Shown here piece by piece: positions 1 to 13,166 of a stretch of 64,000 nt of DNA. Origin of the DNA: Mycoplasma sp. 1654_15 (GTDB taxonomy: Bacteria; Bacillota_I; Bacilli_A; Mycoplasmatales; Metamycoplasmataceae). Positions within the stretch are counted from its first letter, which is position 1; each line of letters opens with the position of its first letter. Position numbers and translations under genes: made by a program. The notes under the pieces are model-generated. The model did not search any database. It was given only the letters and a program-made list of their open reading frames with translations, and had not been told where the DNA came from. The stretch spans positions 124,001-188,000 of the forward strand of contig NZ_CP051214.1 in assembly GCF_012516495.1 (NCBI RefSeq), read 5' to 3'.

Positions 1-408
1 ACATTATTATCTACTTTAATAGTGTTTCAATCAAATGTAAAAAATTTTCACTGACATATTAAAGGAAATGACTTTTTTATTTTCCATAAATATACAGACA
101 AACTTTCAGCGCAAACACTTGGTTTTGTAGATGAAGTAGCAGAAAAATTAATAATGCTTGATCAAGTTGTAGAAACTAAATTTGAAAAAATTTTAAAATC
201 AAGTTTAGTACAACAATTTGAAGGAGAAATTATTTCATCCAAACCAGCTACAGAAAGAATTATTAATCAAATTGAAGTAATTTTAGCAAGTTGCAAAGCT
301 ATTCAATCAACAGAAGATGAATCTATGTTTTTAGTTGCACCATTAATAGATGAAATAGTTTTATTTTTCCATAAATTTTTATGACAATTTAAATCTTCTA
401 TACAGTAA
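1..408 (+). CDS. Dps/ferritin-like DNA-protection protein (5' end missing)
   Basis: The gene enters from the left edge and ends at TAA 406-408; TGA codons inside read as Trp. The visible part matches the Dps family (DNA starvation/stationary-phase protection; ferritin-like iron oxidation and storage). It contains FHWHIKG, then FHKYTDKL and DEVAEKL, which carry the His, His and Asp/Glu positions of the Dps inter-subunit ferroxidase site in the right order and spacing. The rest is predicted helical, as expected for a four-helix bundle. Known of the family: dodecamers that detoxify Fe(II)/peroxide and may bind DNA. The assignment is from motifs only; the N-terminus is not visible. A hairpin terminator follows at 431-463. 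Confidence 0.8.
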
Positions 409-430
409 TTTTTTATCTTTTAAATAATCT

Positions 431-463
431 AGCAATAAATTTGAATTTATTGCTATTTTTTGC
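431..463 (+). terminator. Rho-independent terminator after the Dps-like gene
   Basis: Near-perfect palindrome with arms AGCAATAAATT / AATTTATTGCT and a 2-base loop, followed by a T-rich run. It sits 22 bases after the stop codon. Confidence 0.75.
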
Positions 464-471
464 TTTTCTGT

Positions 472-477
472 TATAAT
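472..477 (+). promoter_or_regulatory. -10 element of the permease gene
   Basis: TATAAT about 30 bases before the ATG at 506. No good -35 box is seen, as is common in mycoplasmas. An AAAGGA ribosome-binding site lies at about 496-501. Confidence 0.5.
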
Positions 478-505
478 AAGTTGAAAAAAATTTGCAAAGG
501 ACAAA

Positions 506-2107
506 ATGACAGTAAAAAACGCTAGAAAATTAGGTTTTTTTGCAGCATTAGCGATGCTGGTTGGTTCAGTTGTTGGAGTAGGAATTTTCTTTAAAAATGG
601 TTCCATCCAAAGAGTAACTGAATCACAAGGTATCACTTGATTACTATCTTGAGTTATTGGTGGTATTATTTCGCTTATTGTAGCAATAAACTTTTCAGAA
701 ATTAGTTTTCTGAAACCTTCAAAATTAAATGGTTTATCCAATTGACTATATAGATCTGGAGGCAAGAAGATAGGATACTTTACAAGTTTTTCCTATGCAT
801 TTTTCTATTATCCAATCTTAGCAATGACATTAGGTGTCATATTATCAGAAGTTTTAGTATTTTTCATCGGAGTAGCTGCTGGAAAAGACATTTCTTTACC
901 ATATTATGCACACTTTTTAATTGGATCTTCATTTATTTTATGTTATTTAATATTAAATCATTTTTCAATAAAAATATCAGGGTGACTAGCATTAGTTACA
1001 ACAGTATTAAAATTTGTACCGTTAATATTTGCATTAATCCTTGGTTTAGCATTGGCAAACACTCATATAGTAGAACCAAATTCTAATAAACTAACAAATG
1101 CTTTTAATAACACAACTTTTGATATAAGTAAATTAATTTTAGCTCTTCCTGCTGTATTATTTGCTTATGATTCATTTTTATCTATAGGTTTATTCCAGAA
1201 AAAAGTAGTAAATCCTAGAAAAACAGTACCAAGAACACTTGTTATTTCTATGATTATTATTGTTACTGTATATTCACTTATAGCTCTTTCTTCAGTATTT
1301 CATAACTCAGGAAGTATTTCAGGAATTATTTCTGATGTATTTGAAAAAGAAGTAGCGGATCCAGTAAATATTGTGGTTACTTTCTTCTTGCTTATTTCTG
1401 TAGTTGGAGTTACAAATGCAGTTTCATCTGCTACTTTAATACAAATGCAAGATCAAACCAGAATTAAAACAGTATTTGGTGTTAGATTTTTAGCAAAAAA
1501 ACTTGGAGAAACAAAAGCATCTTGAATTTTATTAGCTTTAAACTTTTTATTTTGAATTTTAGTAATTCAAGTACCAAGTTTAGCGGCTCCATTTCTAACT
1601 ACTGCTAGAACTGAAACAGGTGTGCCTATTCCAGGTAAGTTTACTACTGGAACAGGGACAGATGTATTATTAGATTATATGTCTAATGCTCCAACAGTTT
1701 TCTTCTTTGTTTTATATGGTTTATCATTAGCAACATACTCTTTAAGAAGAAACAAAATAGCTAATCCTAAGAATAGACATAACACAATAATTTTCCATAC
1801 AATTACTATTATTGGTATTTCAGTAATAGCTATTATGGAAATTGCATATATCTATTCTTTAATTGCAGCTTTTGTAAATAAACCATGAGCAAGTTCAGGT
1901 GCAGGTATATTTGCGGATAATGGATTAATACTTCCTTGAACCTATGCTTTTGTAGTATTTATTGTTCAATTCTTTATGTTTGTTGGTTTACCAGTAGTTA
2001 ATTACTTATTGATAAAAGGTATTGAAAAAAGAGATATTATTAAACAATTTTCTCATTTAGTAGAATTAACTCCAGAAGAACTTGAACAAGAAGGATTTGA
2101 ATTTTAA
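506..2107 (+). CDS. APC-superfamily amino acid permease
   Basis: 533-aa multi-pass membrane protein with about 12-14 hydrophobic segments and internal TGA=Trp codons. The N-terminal segment GFFAALAMLVGSVVGVGIFF has the glycine-rich GS-VG-GI-F motif of TM1 in the amino acid-polyamine-organocation superfamily, the unwound substrate-binding helix. It probably imports an amino acid by cation symport or exchange; the substrate cannot be told from sequence. The start at ATG 506 follows an AAAGGA ribosome-binding site. It is monocistronic: an upstream terminator isolates it from the Dps-like gene and a hairpin follows at 2133-2172. Family assignment is strong, substrate unknown. Confidence 0.85.
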
Positions 2108-2132
2108 ATCTTAGGTAATACTAAGTAAATGA

Positions 2133-2172
2133 ATAAAAATCAAACTAAAAATCAGTTTGATTTTTATTTTTC
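2133..2172 (+). terminator. Terminator after the permease
   Basis: Inverted repeat aaaaatcaaact / agtttgattttt with a short loop and a T-run, 26 bases after the stop. Confidence 0.75.
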
Positions 2173-2228
2173 AAACTCATTAAAATATATTAAAATAATA
2201 AAACTAAATTTTTAAAGAAGGAGACAAA

Positions 2229-3844
<1,616 letters not shown>

Positions 3845-3845
<1 letters not shown>

Positions 3846-5179
3846 TGCTAAATGATACAATAGTTGCTATTGCATCAGGATTAGTCAATCAAGCTATTTC
3901 CATCATCAGAATTTCAGGACCAGAAGCTTTTTCTACAGTTGCAAAGATCTTTAAAGGAAAAGTCGGAAGTACAGCTAAAGAAATTACTTATGGTTGAATT
4001 CATAACAACGAAGAACTCATTGACGAGGTTTTAGTTTTATGATTTAAAGGTTCTAACAATTTTGTAGGTGAAGACACAGTTGAAATAAATGCTCATGGAG
4101 GAGTATTAAATACAAATTTAATACTCGAACTTCTTTTATCTCAACCAAACGTTCGCTTAGCAGAAAAAGGGGAGTTTTCTAGACGTTCTTTTTTAAATGG
4201 AAAAATGGATTTAATTAAAGCACAAGCTATTAATGATTTAATAATGGCTCGTACAAAAAAGCAAGCACAATTTTCGATTCAACAATTTTCAGGAAAAACA
4301 AGTGCTTTTATAAACGAACTTATCAACGATTTGTTGCATATAATAGCAACAATTGAAGTAAATATAGACTATCCAGAATACGATGATGTAGAAATACTCA
4401 CAAACGAAGTTTTATTACCCAAACTTGAATTATTAGTTTCTAAATTTGAAAAAACTATTGAGCAATCACAAAGAGCAAGAGTTATTTTTGATGGTATCAA
4501 CGTAGCACTAGTAGGAACTCCCAACGTTGGAAAATCTTCTCTATTAAATGCTCTAATTGAACAAGATAAATCTATTGTAAGTGATATTGCAGGAACTACA
4601 AGAGATGTTGTTGAAGCTTCATTTGTATTATCAGATATTATTTTTAAGTTAGTAGATACTGCAGGTATCAGGGAAGCAAAAAACAAAATTGAACAAATAG
4701 GAATAAAAAAGTCTTTGGAACAAATCAAACTAGCTTCAATAGTTTTACATGTTTTAGATGCAACTAAAGACGAAAATGAATTTGACAAACTCATTGAAGA
4801 ACATAGCAAAGATAAAGATTATATAAAGGTTTATAACAAAAAAGACTTACTATCATCTGTCAAAACAAACACTAATAAAATATTTGTTTCAGCTAAAAAC
4901 AATGATGTTAGTCAACTAGAAGACTATATTAAAAAACACTATGTTGATAATATACAAGAAAATGAAGATATTATTACAAACACTAGATCATTATCATTGA
5001 TAAATTTAGCTTATAATAACTTAAAAGAAGCAATAAACTCACTTAGAAACGGATTTAGTCCAGACATAGTAATTGTTGATTTAACTCAATCTTGAAAGGA
5101 CTTAAAATCTATACTAGGTGATTCAGACAATGAATCATTATTAGATTCAATATTTTCAAATTTTTGTTTAGGAAAATAG
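3845..5179 (+). CDS. mnmE: tRNA uridine-5-carboxymethylaminomethyl GTPase MnmE
   Basis: 444 aa, full length for MnmE/TrmE. With MnmG (not in the window) it modifies U34 in the wobble position of certain tRNAs. Order: N-terminal tetrahydrofolate-binding domain (starts [11 protein letters not shown]), helical domain, inserted G domain with G1 GTPNVGKSS (about residue 220), G2/G3 AGTTRD and DTAG, and the C-terminal FCLGK, which is the family's C-x-G-K tail. The ATG at 3845 overlaps the stop of the ABC-F gene by one base. Reading through TGA (Trp) is needed near the C-terminus. A weak hairpin follows at 5243-5277. Confidence 0.95.
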
Positions 5180-5472
5180 CTTTATTATTTAAAAAAATTC
5201 AATTCTTATACTTTGTTTGAGCGTAAATAAGCAAAAAATATTAAACAAAAAAGAACAATATTTGCTCTTTTGTTTATCTAATAACTCTAACTTAACTTAT
5301 TATTAAAGAAACTAACTCTTTAGCTGTGAATTTTTTATAAGCGCAAGCAAGCGTTCAGAATTGGCATTTAAAATAATTTTTTGCAAGATTCTTGTCTGTA
5401 TACACTAAAGCATTTTTAGGTCAATAAGTAAGTAAATAGGTTCAGAGAAAATAAATTAATATATATTTGTAT
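5180..5472. other. Gene-free stretch between mnmE and the lipoprotein locus
   Basis: About 290 bases with no convincing coding frame. It holds an imperfect hairpin (5243-5277, aaacaaaa / ttttgttt arms) that could end the mnmE transcript. The rest, including a somewhat GC-richer patch at 5340-5365, matches no RNA I recognise. Confidence 0.5.
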
Positions 5473-5510
5473 ATAAAAAATACCTTCAAAAAAGAAGGTA
5501 TTTTTTATTA
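5473..5510. terminator. Bidirectional terminator
   Basis: Arms aaaaaataccttc / gaaggtatttttt around a short A-loop. It sits directly after the stop of the minus-strand lipoprotein gene and works on either strand. Confidence 0.8.
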
Positions 5511-5518
5511 AAGTTGTT

Positions 5519-6829
<1,311 letters not shown>

Positions 6830-7531
6830 CTTTTAAAAAAGAAGAAAATCATTATACACTGTACACAAGCGGAAACTAGCGCTCCAGCTCCTACTGCTAA
6901 TGCTGTAACAACTGAGCAATTAACTACTGCAAAAACAGAAATTATCAACAAACTTGAAGAACAAAAAACTTCAACTACTACTGATATCAATTCAACAAAA
7001 GAATCTTTAACTAAATTTCAAAAAAATGTTGAAAATCACTTAACAGATTCTTTAAAAATAACATTAGTAAAACAACTTACTACAGTAAATTTCTTGTTAG
7101 AAAAAGTAAAAGAATTATCTGACCAAATACACATAGTTTCTAAAGAACTATTAAGTAAAGATTTCGAAGATCAAAGTAATTCCCAAGACCAAATGAAAAA
7201 ACAAGAGTTAGACAAATCTGAACAAGAAGTAGTTAAGGCTCTAACAGAACAAAAAACTGAAATTGAAAGCCAAATAAAAGAAAATAAAGAATTGATTCAA
7301 AAATTATCAGAAATAAAAGACGACTCTTTTTTAAATACCACAACAGGTTTAACTTTTGTATCTAGTTTAGAAAATAAAATTTTAGAATTACAAGATTTAA
7401 AAAGAGATTTAGAAAACACATTTAAAAAATCTGTAGCATTCCATAATTCAGTTGAACAAGCAAAATTCATAAAAGAAAAACAAGCAGACAAGAAAAAAAT
7501 TAATTTTATAATAAGAGATTTATTTATTTAA
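6830..7531 (+). pseudogene. Silent lipoprotein cassette lacking start codon and signal peptide
   Basis: The frame is open from 6830 (after TAG 6827-6829) to TAA 7529-7531 but has no ATG and no signal sequence. It reads from a would-be lipobox Cys (CTQAETSAPAPTANAV...) into a Lys/Glu/Gln-rich coiled coil. The first residues CTQAET match the mature N-terminus of the expressed lipoprotein (CGTQAET). Joining the expressed gene's 5' end at the shared 18 bp would keep the frame and give a complete lipoprotein of about 255 aa. It is therefore better seen as a silent cassette than as dead DNA, although true decay is possible. An internal TTG (7094) could also start a fragment. Confidence 0.7.
6861..6878 (+). 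repeat. 18-bp inverted repeat, copy in the silent cassette
   Basis: GTACACAAGCGGAAACTA, identical to the minus-strand copy at 6466-6483 and in the same codon phase. Confidence 0.85.
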
Positions 7532-7545
7532 GAAAATAAATATAC

Positions 7546-7575
7546 AAAAAAACTGTGAATACTCACAGTTTTTTT
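7546..7575. terminator. Bidirectional terminator between convergent lipoprotein cassettes
   Basis: aaaaaaactgtga / tcacagttttttt hairpin with a 4-base loop. Confidence 0.8.
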
Positions 7576-7591
7576 GTATCTGTTAATAATT

Positions 7592-7935
7592 TTATATTAT
7601 AAAGAGAACGTTAGGTTTTCCTAAGTATTGTTTTTGAACTTCCAGTTGTTGTAGTTTAGCATACAAGTTGGTAAGCATCGTCTTTATTGCTAATTGTTCA
7701 TTGAACACATTTTGAAGTGATAATATTTCTTCTTTTAGTTCTTCAAGTTTTTTACCTTTTACTGTGCTTGTTAAGTTTTCTAATGACTCTTTTACTGTGT
7801 TAAATGCAGCAGTAGTTGAAGTATTTTGTGCTTCAATTTTTTGATAATTTTTGTTTTTGCACTAGTTAATTGCTCAGTTGTTACAGCGTTAACAGTAGGT
7901 GTTGGATTACCTGTGCCTGTTCTTGCACTTTGTAA
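7592..7935 (-). pseudogene. Second lipoprotein cassette, signal-less and frameshifted
   Basis: Ends at TAA (7592-7594). Read upward it gives a helical C-terminus (...LGKPNVLFII) and further up VTTEQLTSAKTKIIK, clearly homologous to VTTEQLTTAKTEIIN of the plus-strand cassette. The two stretches are joined only if one base is added in an A-run near 7846. No start codon or signal peptide is found upstream. It shares about 35-50 bases of inverted similarity with the plus-strand cassette (7863-7887 against 6902-6926). Probably a decayed or donor cassette. Confidence 0.65.
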
Positions 7936-8032
7936 GTGTAAAAACAAATTTATATAGAAAAATGAAGGAAATTTTTATCATTTTTCACTGTTTTTTAGTG
8001 TAAGAAAATAAAAAACTTTTGAATAATTAGTT

Positions 8033-8794
8033 TTAATAGTGAGTTATATTTTTTATCTTCTTAATTTGATTTTGTGGAACAAAAATTAAGTTATATGTTT
8101 GATTCAAAATATTATTAATTTTAGTTTTTTGTAAATAATTTAAATAATTATAAGAAAGATTTGCAATTAAATCAGAGGCTCTAATTATAGGCTTAAAAGC
8201 CGAATTTCAATATTTAAGATTAATGTCAACATCAAAAAATAAAGTGTCATTATATTCTGGATTTGATGTTCCTTTTAAATCTTCAGCAATCAATTTTTCT
8301 AAAGAATAATAACCATTAGATTTGGTAGTTTGTTGATCTAAATTAAGTCTTATATTTAATTTTTTGTTAATATCTAGTTTATTTTCTATTACTAGTTTTT
8401 CCAAAGTAGTTCTAATTAATCTTTTTATCATAAAGTCTTTAAATCTACCAATGCTTGATTTTTCTTCAAGAATTTGAGTATTAATGTCTTTAATAAATGT
8501 AGCAACTAATATAACAGAAGAAGAATCAACAATATTAAATATTTTTTCTTTGTGTTCAAACTTTATTTTAGAAGCTTTTAATTCCTTTAAATTTTTGTAT
8601 ATATAAAAAGACTTTCTTAATTTATTTTCCATATACAAGAATTTATTATGGGTTTTTAGTAAATCAGAATCATCTAAAAAATAAAAACCAGCATAAACAA
8701 AAACATTATCATTACTGTTTTTGTTAAAAACACCTGCATCATCAAAATAAAATCTTATAACTTGCTCTTTATCTTTCTTATCTATATTTTTCAT
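8033..8794 (-). CDS. DUF3800-like protein
   Basis: 253 aa (TGA read as Trp at 8207-8209). The N-terminal strand VIRFYFDDAG followed by a hydrophobic strand (VFVYAGFYF), a central RLNLDQ strand and the late motif RASDLIANLSYNYL match DUF3800 (Y-D-[ED]-[SA]-G ... N-x-D ... A-D-L-I-A), a family with an RNase H-like core and acidic active-site residues. Its biochemical role is not settled; it is often found on mobile elements and in defence loci. The start overlaps the 3' end of the upstream membrane gene by 17 bases, so the two are co-translated. No nearby gene suggests a substrate. Confidence 0.7.
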
Positions 8795-9548
8795 AAATAT
8801 TAGTATAAATTCAATTAAGAATCAATTTATTAAAAGTTGTTGAATCAATTTTTTTATTTTTATAGTAGTAAATTAAATTATCTTTAAAGTTTTTATCAAC
8901 AAAAGTAAAAAAATATTGACTAAAAATAAAACAAGATTTAAAAAAAATAGATTCGTGAGTTTGCTGTTTATTGTTTAATAATTTTAAAGACTTTATTTTA
9001 GATTTTTCTAGTATAGTTTTTAATTTTGAAAATAACTGATTATCTATTTCAAAATCAAAATTTTGTAATTCAACAATGTTATTTTCATCTTTAAACAATT
9101 TATCTATTATTTGACTAATATTATGTTTTTTCTTCATTTCTAAAGCTATTTGCCTATTTTTTATAAACATTTTACTGGATAAAAAAAGATGAATAGACAT
9201 TAAAATTACTAAAATAATTGCACTTATTGAAGTTACGACAATTGAGCTTGTATCCTCTTGGAATTCTTGAAATCTTGTTAGATTTTTGTTAAATATCAAA
9301 ATCATAAAAATGCTAATAACAATATAAAAAGATATTACTGTTATATAAGAAATTATTCTAAGTAAAAAAAACTTTTTAAAATCAATTTGATTTTCATATT
9401 TTAAGTACAAATAATCTTCTAAAGAAAAAGGTTTTAATATTTTGGCTGTTAATTTAGAATAATGTTTTTCAAAAGAAAAAACAAATATAATCATTAAAAA
9501 TAAAATAAAAGGCAAAATCATTATAATTATTAAGTGAGCTGTTGACAT
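8778..9548 (-). CDS. Membrane protein of unknown function, coupled to DUF3800 gene
   Basis: 256 aa. Hydrophobic segments at about residues 5-27, 64-88 and 105-127 suggest three membrane helices; the C-terminal half (about 130-256) is a soluble, Lys-rich domain predicted inside. I recognise no family. It overlaps the DUF3800-like gene by 17 bases, and both would be made from one transcript starting in 9549-9600. The pairing of a membrane anchor with a nuclease-fold protein is the only hint of function. Confidence 0.7.
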
Positions 9549-9620
9549 TAAACCTCCAAAATTAATAATTTAATTTTACTATAATAATTTTTATAAAAAT
9601 AAAGAAAAAAGAAGAAAGTA

Positions 9621-9652
9621 AAAAAAGAGAACTTTTTGCTCTCTTTTTTTAC
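9621..9652. terminator. Terminator at the end of the nan operon
   Basis: aaaaaagaga / tctcttttttt arms; on the minus strand it lies directly after the nanE stop. Confidence 0.75.
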
Positions 9653-9655
9653 TTT

Positions 9656-10357
9656 CTATAGTTTTATTTTGTCATAAAACTGTTTTGTAATATATTGAGG
9701 TCTTGTAATTGCTGAACCTACAACAACAGCGTCAGCATTACCTTTAATTAAAGCATCTCTTGCTTTTTTTGGAGTATCAAATCCACCTTCGGCTATTAAT
9801 TTTAAATTATTTGCTTTACAAAGAGCTGAAGCTCATTTTAAAAAATGATAATCATTTTCTGTTGAAGAATTTTTTTTGGTTGTTTCTGTATAACCACGTA
9901 AAGTTGTTCCGATGTAATCAAAACCTAATTTAATTGATATTTCAACATCGTCATAATCAGAACAATCAGCCATCAGTTTTTGATGAGGAAATTTATGTTT
10001 TTTAAAATACTCTACCATTTGTTCTAATGTAGTATTTTTAGGTCTTTTTCTTAAAGTAGCATCTATGGCTATTATATCAACTTTGGTATCAATTAGTTGC
10101 TTAAGTTCCTTTATGGTAGGAGTTATAACTACATCAAATCTTTTATATTTCTTCTTAATTATTCCAATAATTGGAACTTTAAAGTCAGCGTTTATTATAT
10201 CTTTAATATTATTTATTTGACTAGTTCTAATTCCTTCAGCTCCCGAACTTATTGCAGCTTTTGCCATTTTTAATACAGTTTTTCCACCATACATAGGCTC
10301 ACCTTTTAAAACTTGACAAGAAACAATAAATGCTTTATTTTTCAATAATGTATCCAT
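9656..10357 (-). CDS. nanE: N-acetylmannosamine-6-phosphate 2-epimerase NanE
   Basis: 233-aa TIM-barrel enzyme converting ManNAc-6-P to GlcNAc-6-P. Visible family features: N-terminal [19 protein letters not shown], the IGIIKK strand with its catalytic Lys, [10 protein letters not shown], and C-terminal phosphate-binding IAEGGF and [13 protein letters not shown] (9833-9835) is Trp. It is the last gene of nanA-symporter-nanE; 14 bases separate it from the symporter stop. Known pathway: Neu5Ac is cleaved by NanA, phosphorylated by NanK and epimerised by NanE, then deacetylated by NagA (not in this window) and deaminated by NagB. Confidence 0.95.
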
Positions 10358-10371
10358 AATTTAGTATTAAT

Positions 10372-12084
10372 TTAATTTTGTTGAATTTGTTCATGAACTA
10401 TTTGTGTTAAGGAATCAAATTGTTGAACTAAATTCGAAAGTTGTTCTTTTCCTTTAGTTGTTTTTTTGTAAAGTTTTTCTTGTTTATAAATTAATTTCTC
10501 TAATTTTAATAAGTTATCAAATTCTTTTGTTTTGGTTCATACACTTAGATTAATAATAGATTTTTGCTTTAAAAATGAAGCAAAAATAAAAGAAGTAAAA
10601 TAACCTATACTTAAAGAACTCAAGAATGAAATAATAGTAATTCAAGCAGGTCCAAACACTATTCTAGATGATTCAGGAATAAATTTTTGTGTCATCAGTC
10701 ATAAAGGAAATGAGACAAGAAACCCACAAATTAAACCTACTAGAGCTCCTTGTGAATTAGTTCTTTTAGTAAATATTCCCAAAATAAATGTTCCTGCCAC
10801 AGGAGCTGCAAACAATCCTATAATTGATAAGAAATAATTAATGATGTTTTCTTCTTTTGTATAAATTAGTAAAGCTGAAACCATAAAGCCAAAAATTCCA
10901 AAAACAATTATAAGAATTTTTGATCAAATATTAAGCGTTTTATCACTTGTTTGAGGATAAAAATATCTTCAAAAATCAACCACAATTGTTGTAACTAATG
11001 AATTTAAAGAAGAAGAAATTGTAGACTGACTAGCTGCAAAAACAGCAGAAAGAATCAAGCCACTAATTCCCATTGGAAGTACAGAAATAATAAAATAAGA
11101 TAAAAGTTGATTGTTTGCTGCATTTTCTACACCTACTATTTGTGAAATTGCATTTGAATCATCAACATTGATTCCACGTGAAGAATAGTAAGTGTATAAC
11201 ATAGAACCTACACCATAAAATACTAATAAAGTAATAATTACTAAAATAATATTTATATGAATAGATTTTATTACTGCATTTATATTTTGTCCTGTTTTGT
11301 ATCTTTGAACAATGTCTTGACTAGCTGTGTATGTAAAGGTATTTTCAATAATTTTAGAAAGAAAAATGAAGAAAATTCCTCCAGAAGCTAGGTCTATTTT
11401 TCATTGATTTTCTTTGGTAAAAAATGAGTATTTTATAGTATCAGAATTTCAATTTGTATATGCTAAACCAAAAATTAAAATAAGTAAAATACCTATAAAA
11501 AGAACAAATCCTTGAACTGCATCAGTTCAAAGCACTCCTTTAAATCCACCCAAAAAAGTGGAAATAACTACAACAACAATTACTATAAATAACAACAAGT
11601 AACTATTGATGTTTACAAATAAAGAAAGTGCTAAAGTTGGTATATATAAAACAATTGCAATCCTAAAAATGTGAAACAAAATGAAGGAAATTGAAGCAAT
11701 TGCCCTTAAAGAATAACTAAATCTTTTTTGTAAATAAGCATATGCTGTAGATTCTGTCATTCTTCTATAAAATGGAATTACAAACTTAATTAAAATAGGA
11801 ACTACTAAGAAAAAAGAAAGTTGTGTGATTGCTCACATTCAACCCGTTTTAAAAGCAATCCCTGGAGTTGATAAAAAAGTAATGGAACTAAGTCCTGTAG
11901 CTCAAATAGATAATCCAATTACTATAGCAGGAATCTTCATTCCTTTTGCAGTTAAGTACTTGGAATTATCAAATTGACCTTTTGCTTTTTGGTGTTTTGC
12001 TTGTAAAAAGAAGTAAGCTGACATTGCTAACATTGCAATAAGATAAAACACCATTAGCACTCAGTCTAGCCAACTAAAGTCCAT
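10372..12084 (-). CDS. Sodium:solute symporter, probable sialic acid transporter
   Basis: 570 aa with about 13 hydrophobic segments and several TGA=Trp codons. The family signature of SSS (SLC5-like, LeuT fold) transporters is seen in GLSIWATGLSSITFLSTPG (TM1) and GLILSAVFAASQSTISSSLNS (TM8, with the sodium-site Ser residues). The last about 80 residues are a soluble coiled coil. Its place between nanA (3 bases) and nanE in one operon argues that it imports Neu5Ac, as SSS-type SiaT/NanT proteins do in other bacteria. Family is certain; substrate is inferred from context. Confidence 0.85.
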
Positions 12085-12087
12085 TTA

Positions 12088-12972
12088 TTATTTTTTAATA
12101 ATTTTTTGTATTTCTTTAGCTTTTTCTAATAATGTGCTACGGTCATATTGGTAGAAAGGTTTTCTTGTTGTTCCATGAATAACACCTTCTACTTCAAATA
12201 CAGCTTTAATTCCTGCCATTACTCCCATGTCAACTAATTTTGCAACAAAATCGTTGTATTCATGTACAGATTTTTTAACTAATTCTTTATCTCCTTTTTC
12301 AAAAGCTTCGATTATTGCTCTAGCTCCTTTTGCATTAATGTTATAAGTAGAACCAATAAATCCTTTAGCTCCTAAAGTTAAAGCTGGTGCAAGTGCTTCG
12401 TCGAAAGCAAATAAGAATAATTTTTCTGGATAAGTTCTTAATAATCTTTCAAATAAGAAAATATCTGTAGCACCATATTTTGCACCAATTACATTTTTGA
12501 TGCTTAATAATTCACCAAACTCTTTAATTCCGATTTTTTTACCTGCTAATTGAGGTAAGTAGTAGATAAATAAAGGTAAATCAACATTTGCTGTAATTTC
12601 TTCATAGTATGATTTAACTTCTTGAAATGAGAAATTGTAATAATAAGGAGTAATTGCACTCACAGCATCGAAACCAAATTCTTTTGCTTTTTTACCTAAG
12701 TAAATTACTTCATGAACGTTTACATTTCCTACTTGAGCAATTAAAGTTACTCTATTTTTTGTAGCTTTTGCTACTCTTTCAAGAATTTTTTCTTTTTCTT
12801 CTAAAGATAATGTTAAAAATTCTCCTGTTGATCCTGTTACATAAAATCCGTCAACTTTTTGAACATTAATTAAGTATTCTACTAATTTGTCAATAGCAAC
12901 ATAGTCAACTTCTCCTTTTGTATTAAATGGAGTTATTAAAGCAGGGAATAACCCTTGATATTTTTTTTGCAT
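12088..12972 (-). CDS. nanA: N-acetylneuraminate lyase NanA
   Basis: 294 aa, standard length. It cleaves Neu5Ac to pyruvate and ManNAc. DHDPS/NAL-family markers are present: GLFPALITPF at the start, GSTGEF for the pyruvate carboxylate, the YYLPQ Tyr region, and the Schiff-base Lys (K165) in IGAKYGATD. First gene of the nanA-symporter-nanE operon, divergent from nanK; a promoter must lie in 12973-13166. No sialidase gene is in the window, so released sialic acid must come from elsewhere. Confidence 0.95.
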   Translation of the reverse strand: MQKKYQGLFPALITPFNTKGEVDYVAIDKLVEYLINVQKVDGFYVTGSTGEFLTLSLEEKEKILERVAKATKNRVTLIAQVGNVNVHEVIYLGKKAKEFGFDAVSAITPYYYNFSFQEVKSYYEEITANVDLPLFIYYLPQLAGKKIGIKEFGELLSIKNVIGAKYGATDIFLFERLLRTYPEKLFLFAFDEALAPALTLGAKGFIGSTYNINAKGARAIIEAFEKGDKELVKKSVHEYNDFVAKLVDMGVMAGIKAVFEVEGVIHGTTRKPFYQYDRSTLLEKAKEIQKIIKK

Positions 12973-13044
12973 AGTTATAGCCTTTCGTAAAAATGTGATA
13001 TATAAACAGCCTAATTATAAGTAATTAAAAATAACAAAAATTCT

Positions 13045-13078
13045 AATTAAAAAATAATTTCATAAATAATTTTTAATT
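13045..13078. promoter_or_regulatory. Candidate operator between divergent nanA and nanK
   Basis: Near-palindrome with AATTAAAAAA and TTTTTAATT arms in the middle of the 194-base divergent region. Because the region is nearly all A/T this may be chance. A site for the neighbouring RpiR-type regulator is expected here. Confidence 0.3.
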
Positions 13079-13166
13079 ATCTTAATTTAAAAAATATTTT
13101 CATTTTTATCTTTTCTTAAATTAATTTAAAATATTATTTGCTTATTACTCAAGATAAAGGAAAAAC

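Noticed and set aside
8811-9548. Membrane gene ending at TGA 8811
   Set aside because: TGA is Trp here; the gene continues to TAA 8778 and overlaps the DUF3800-like start.
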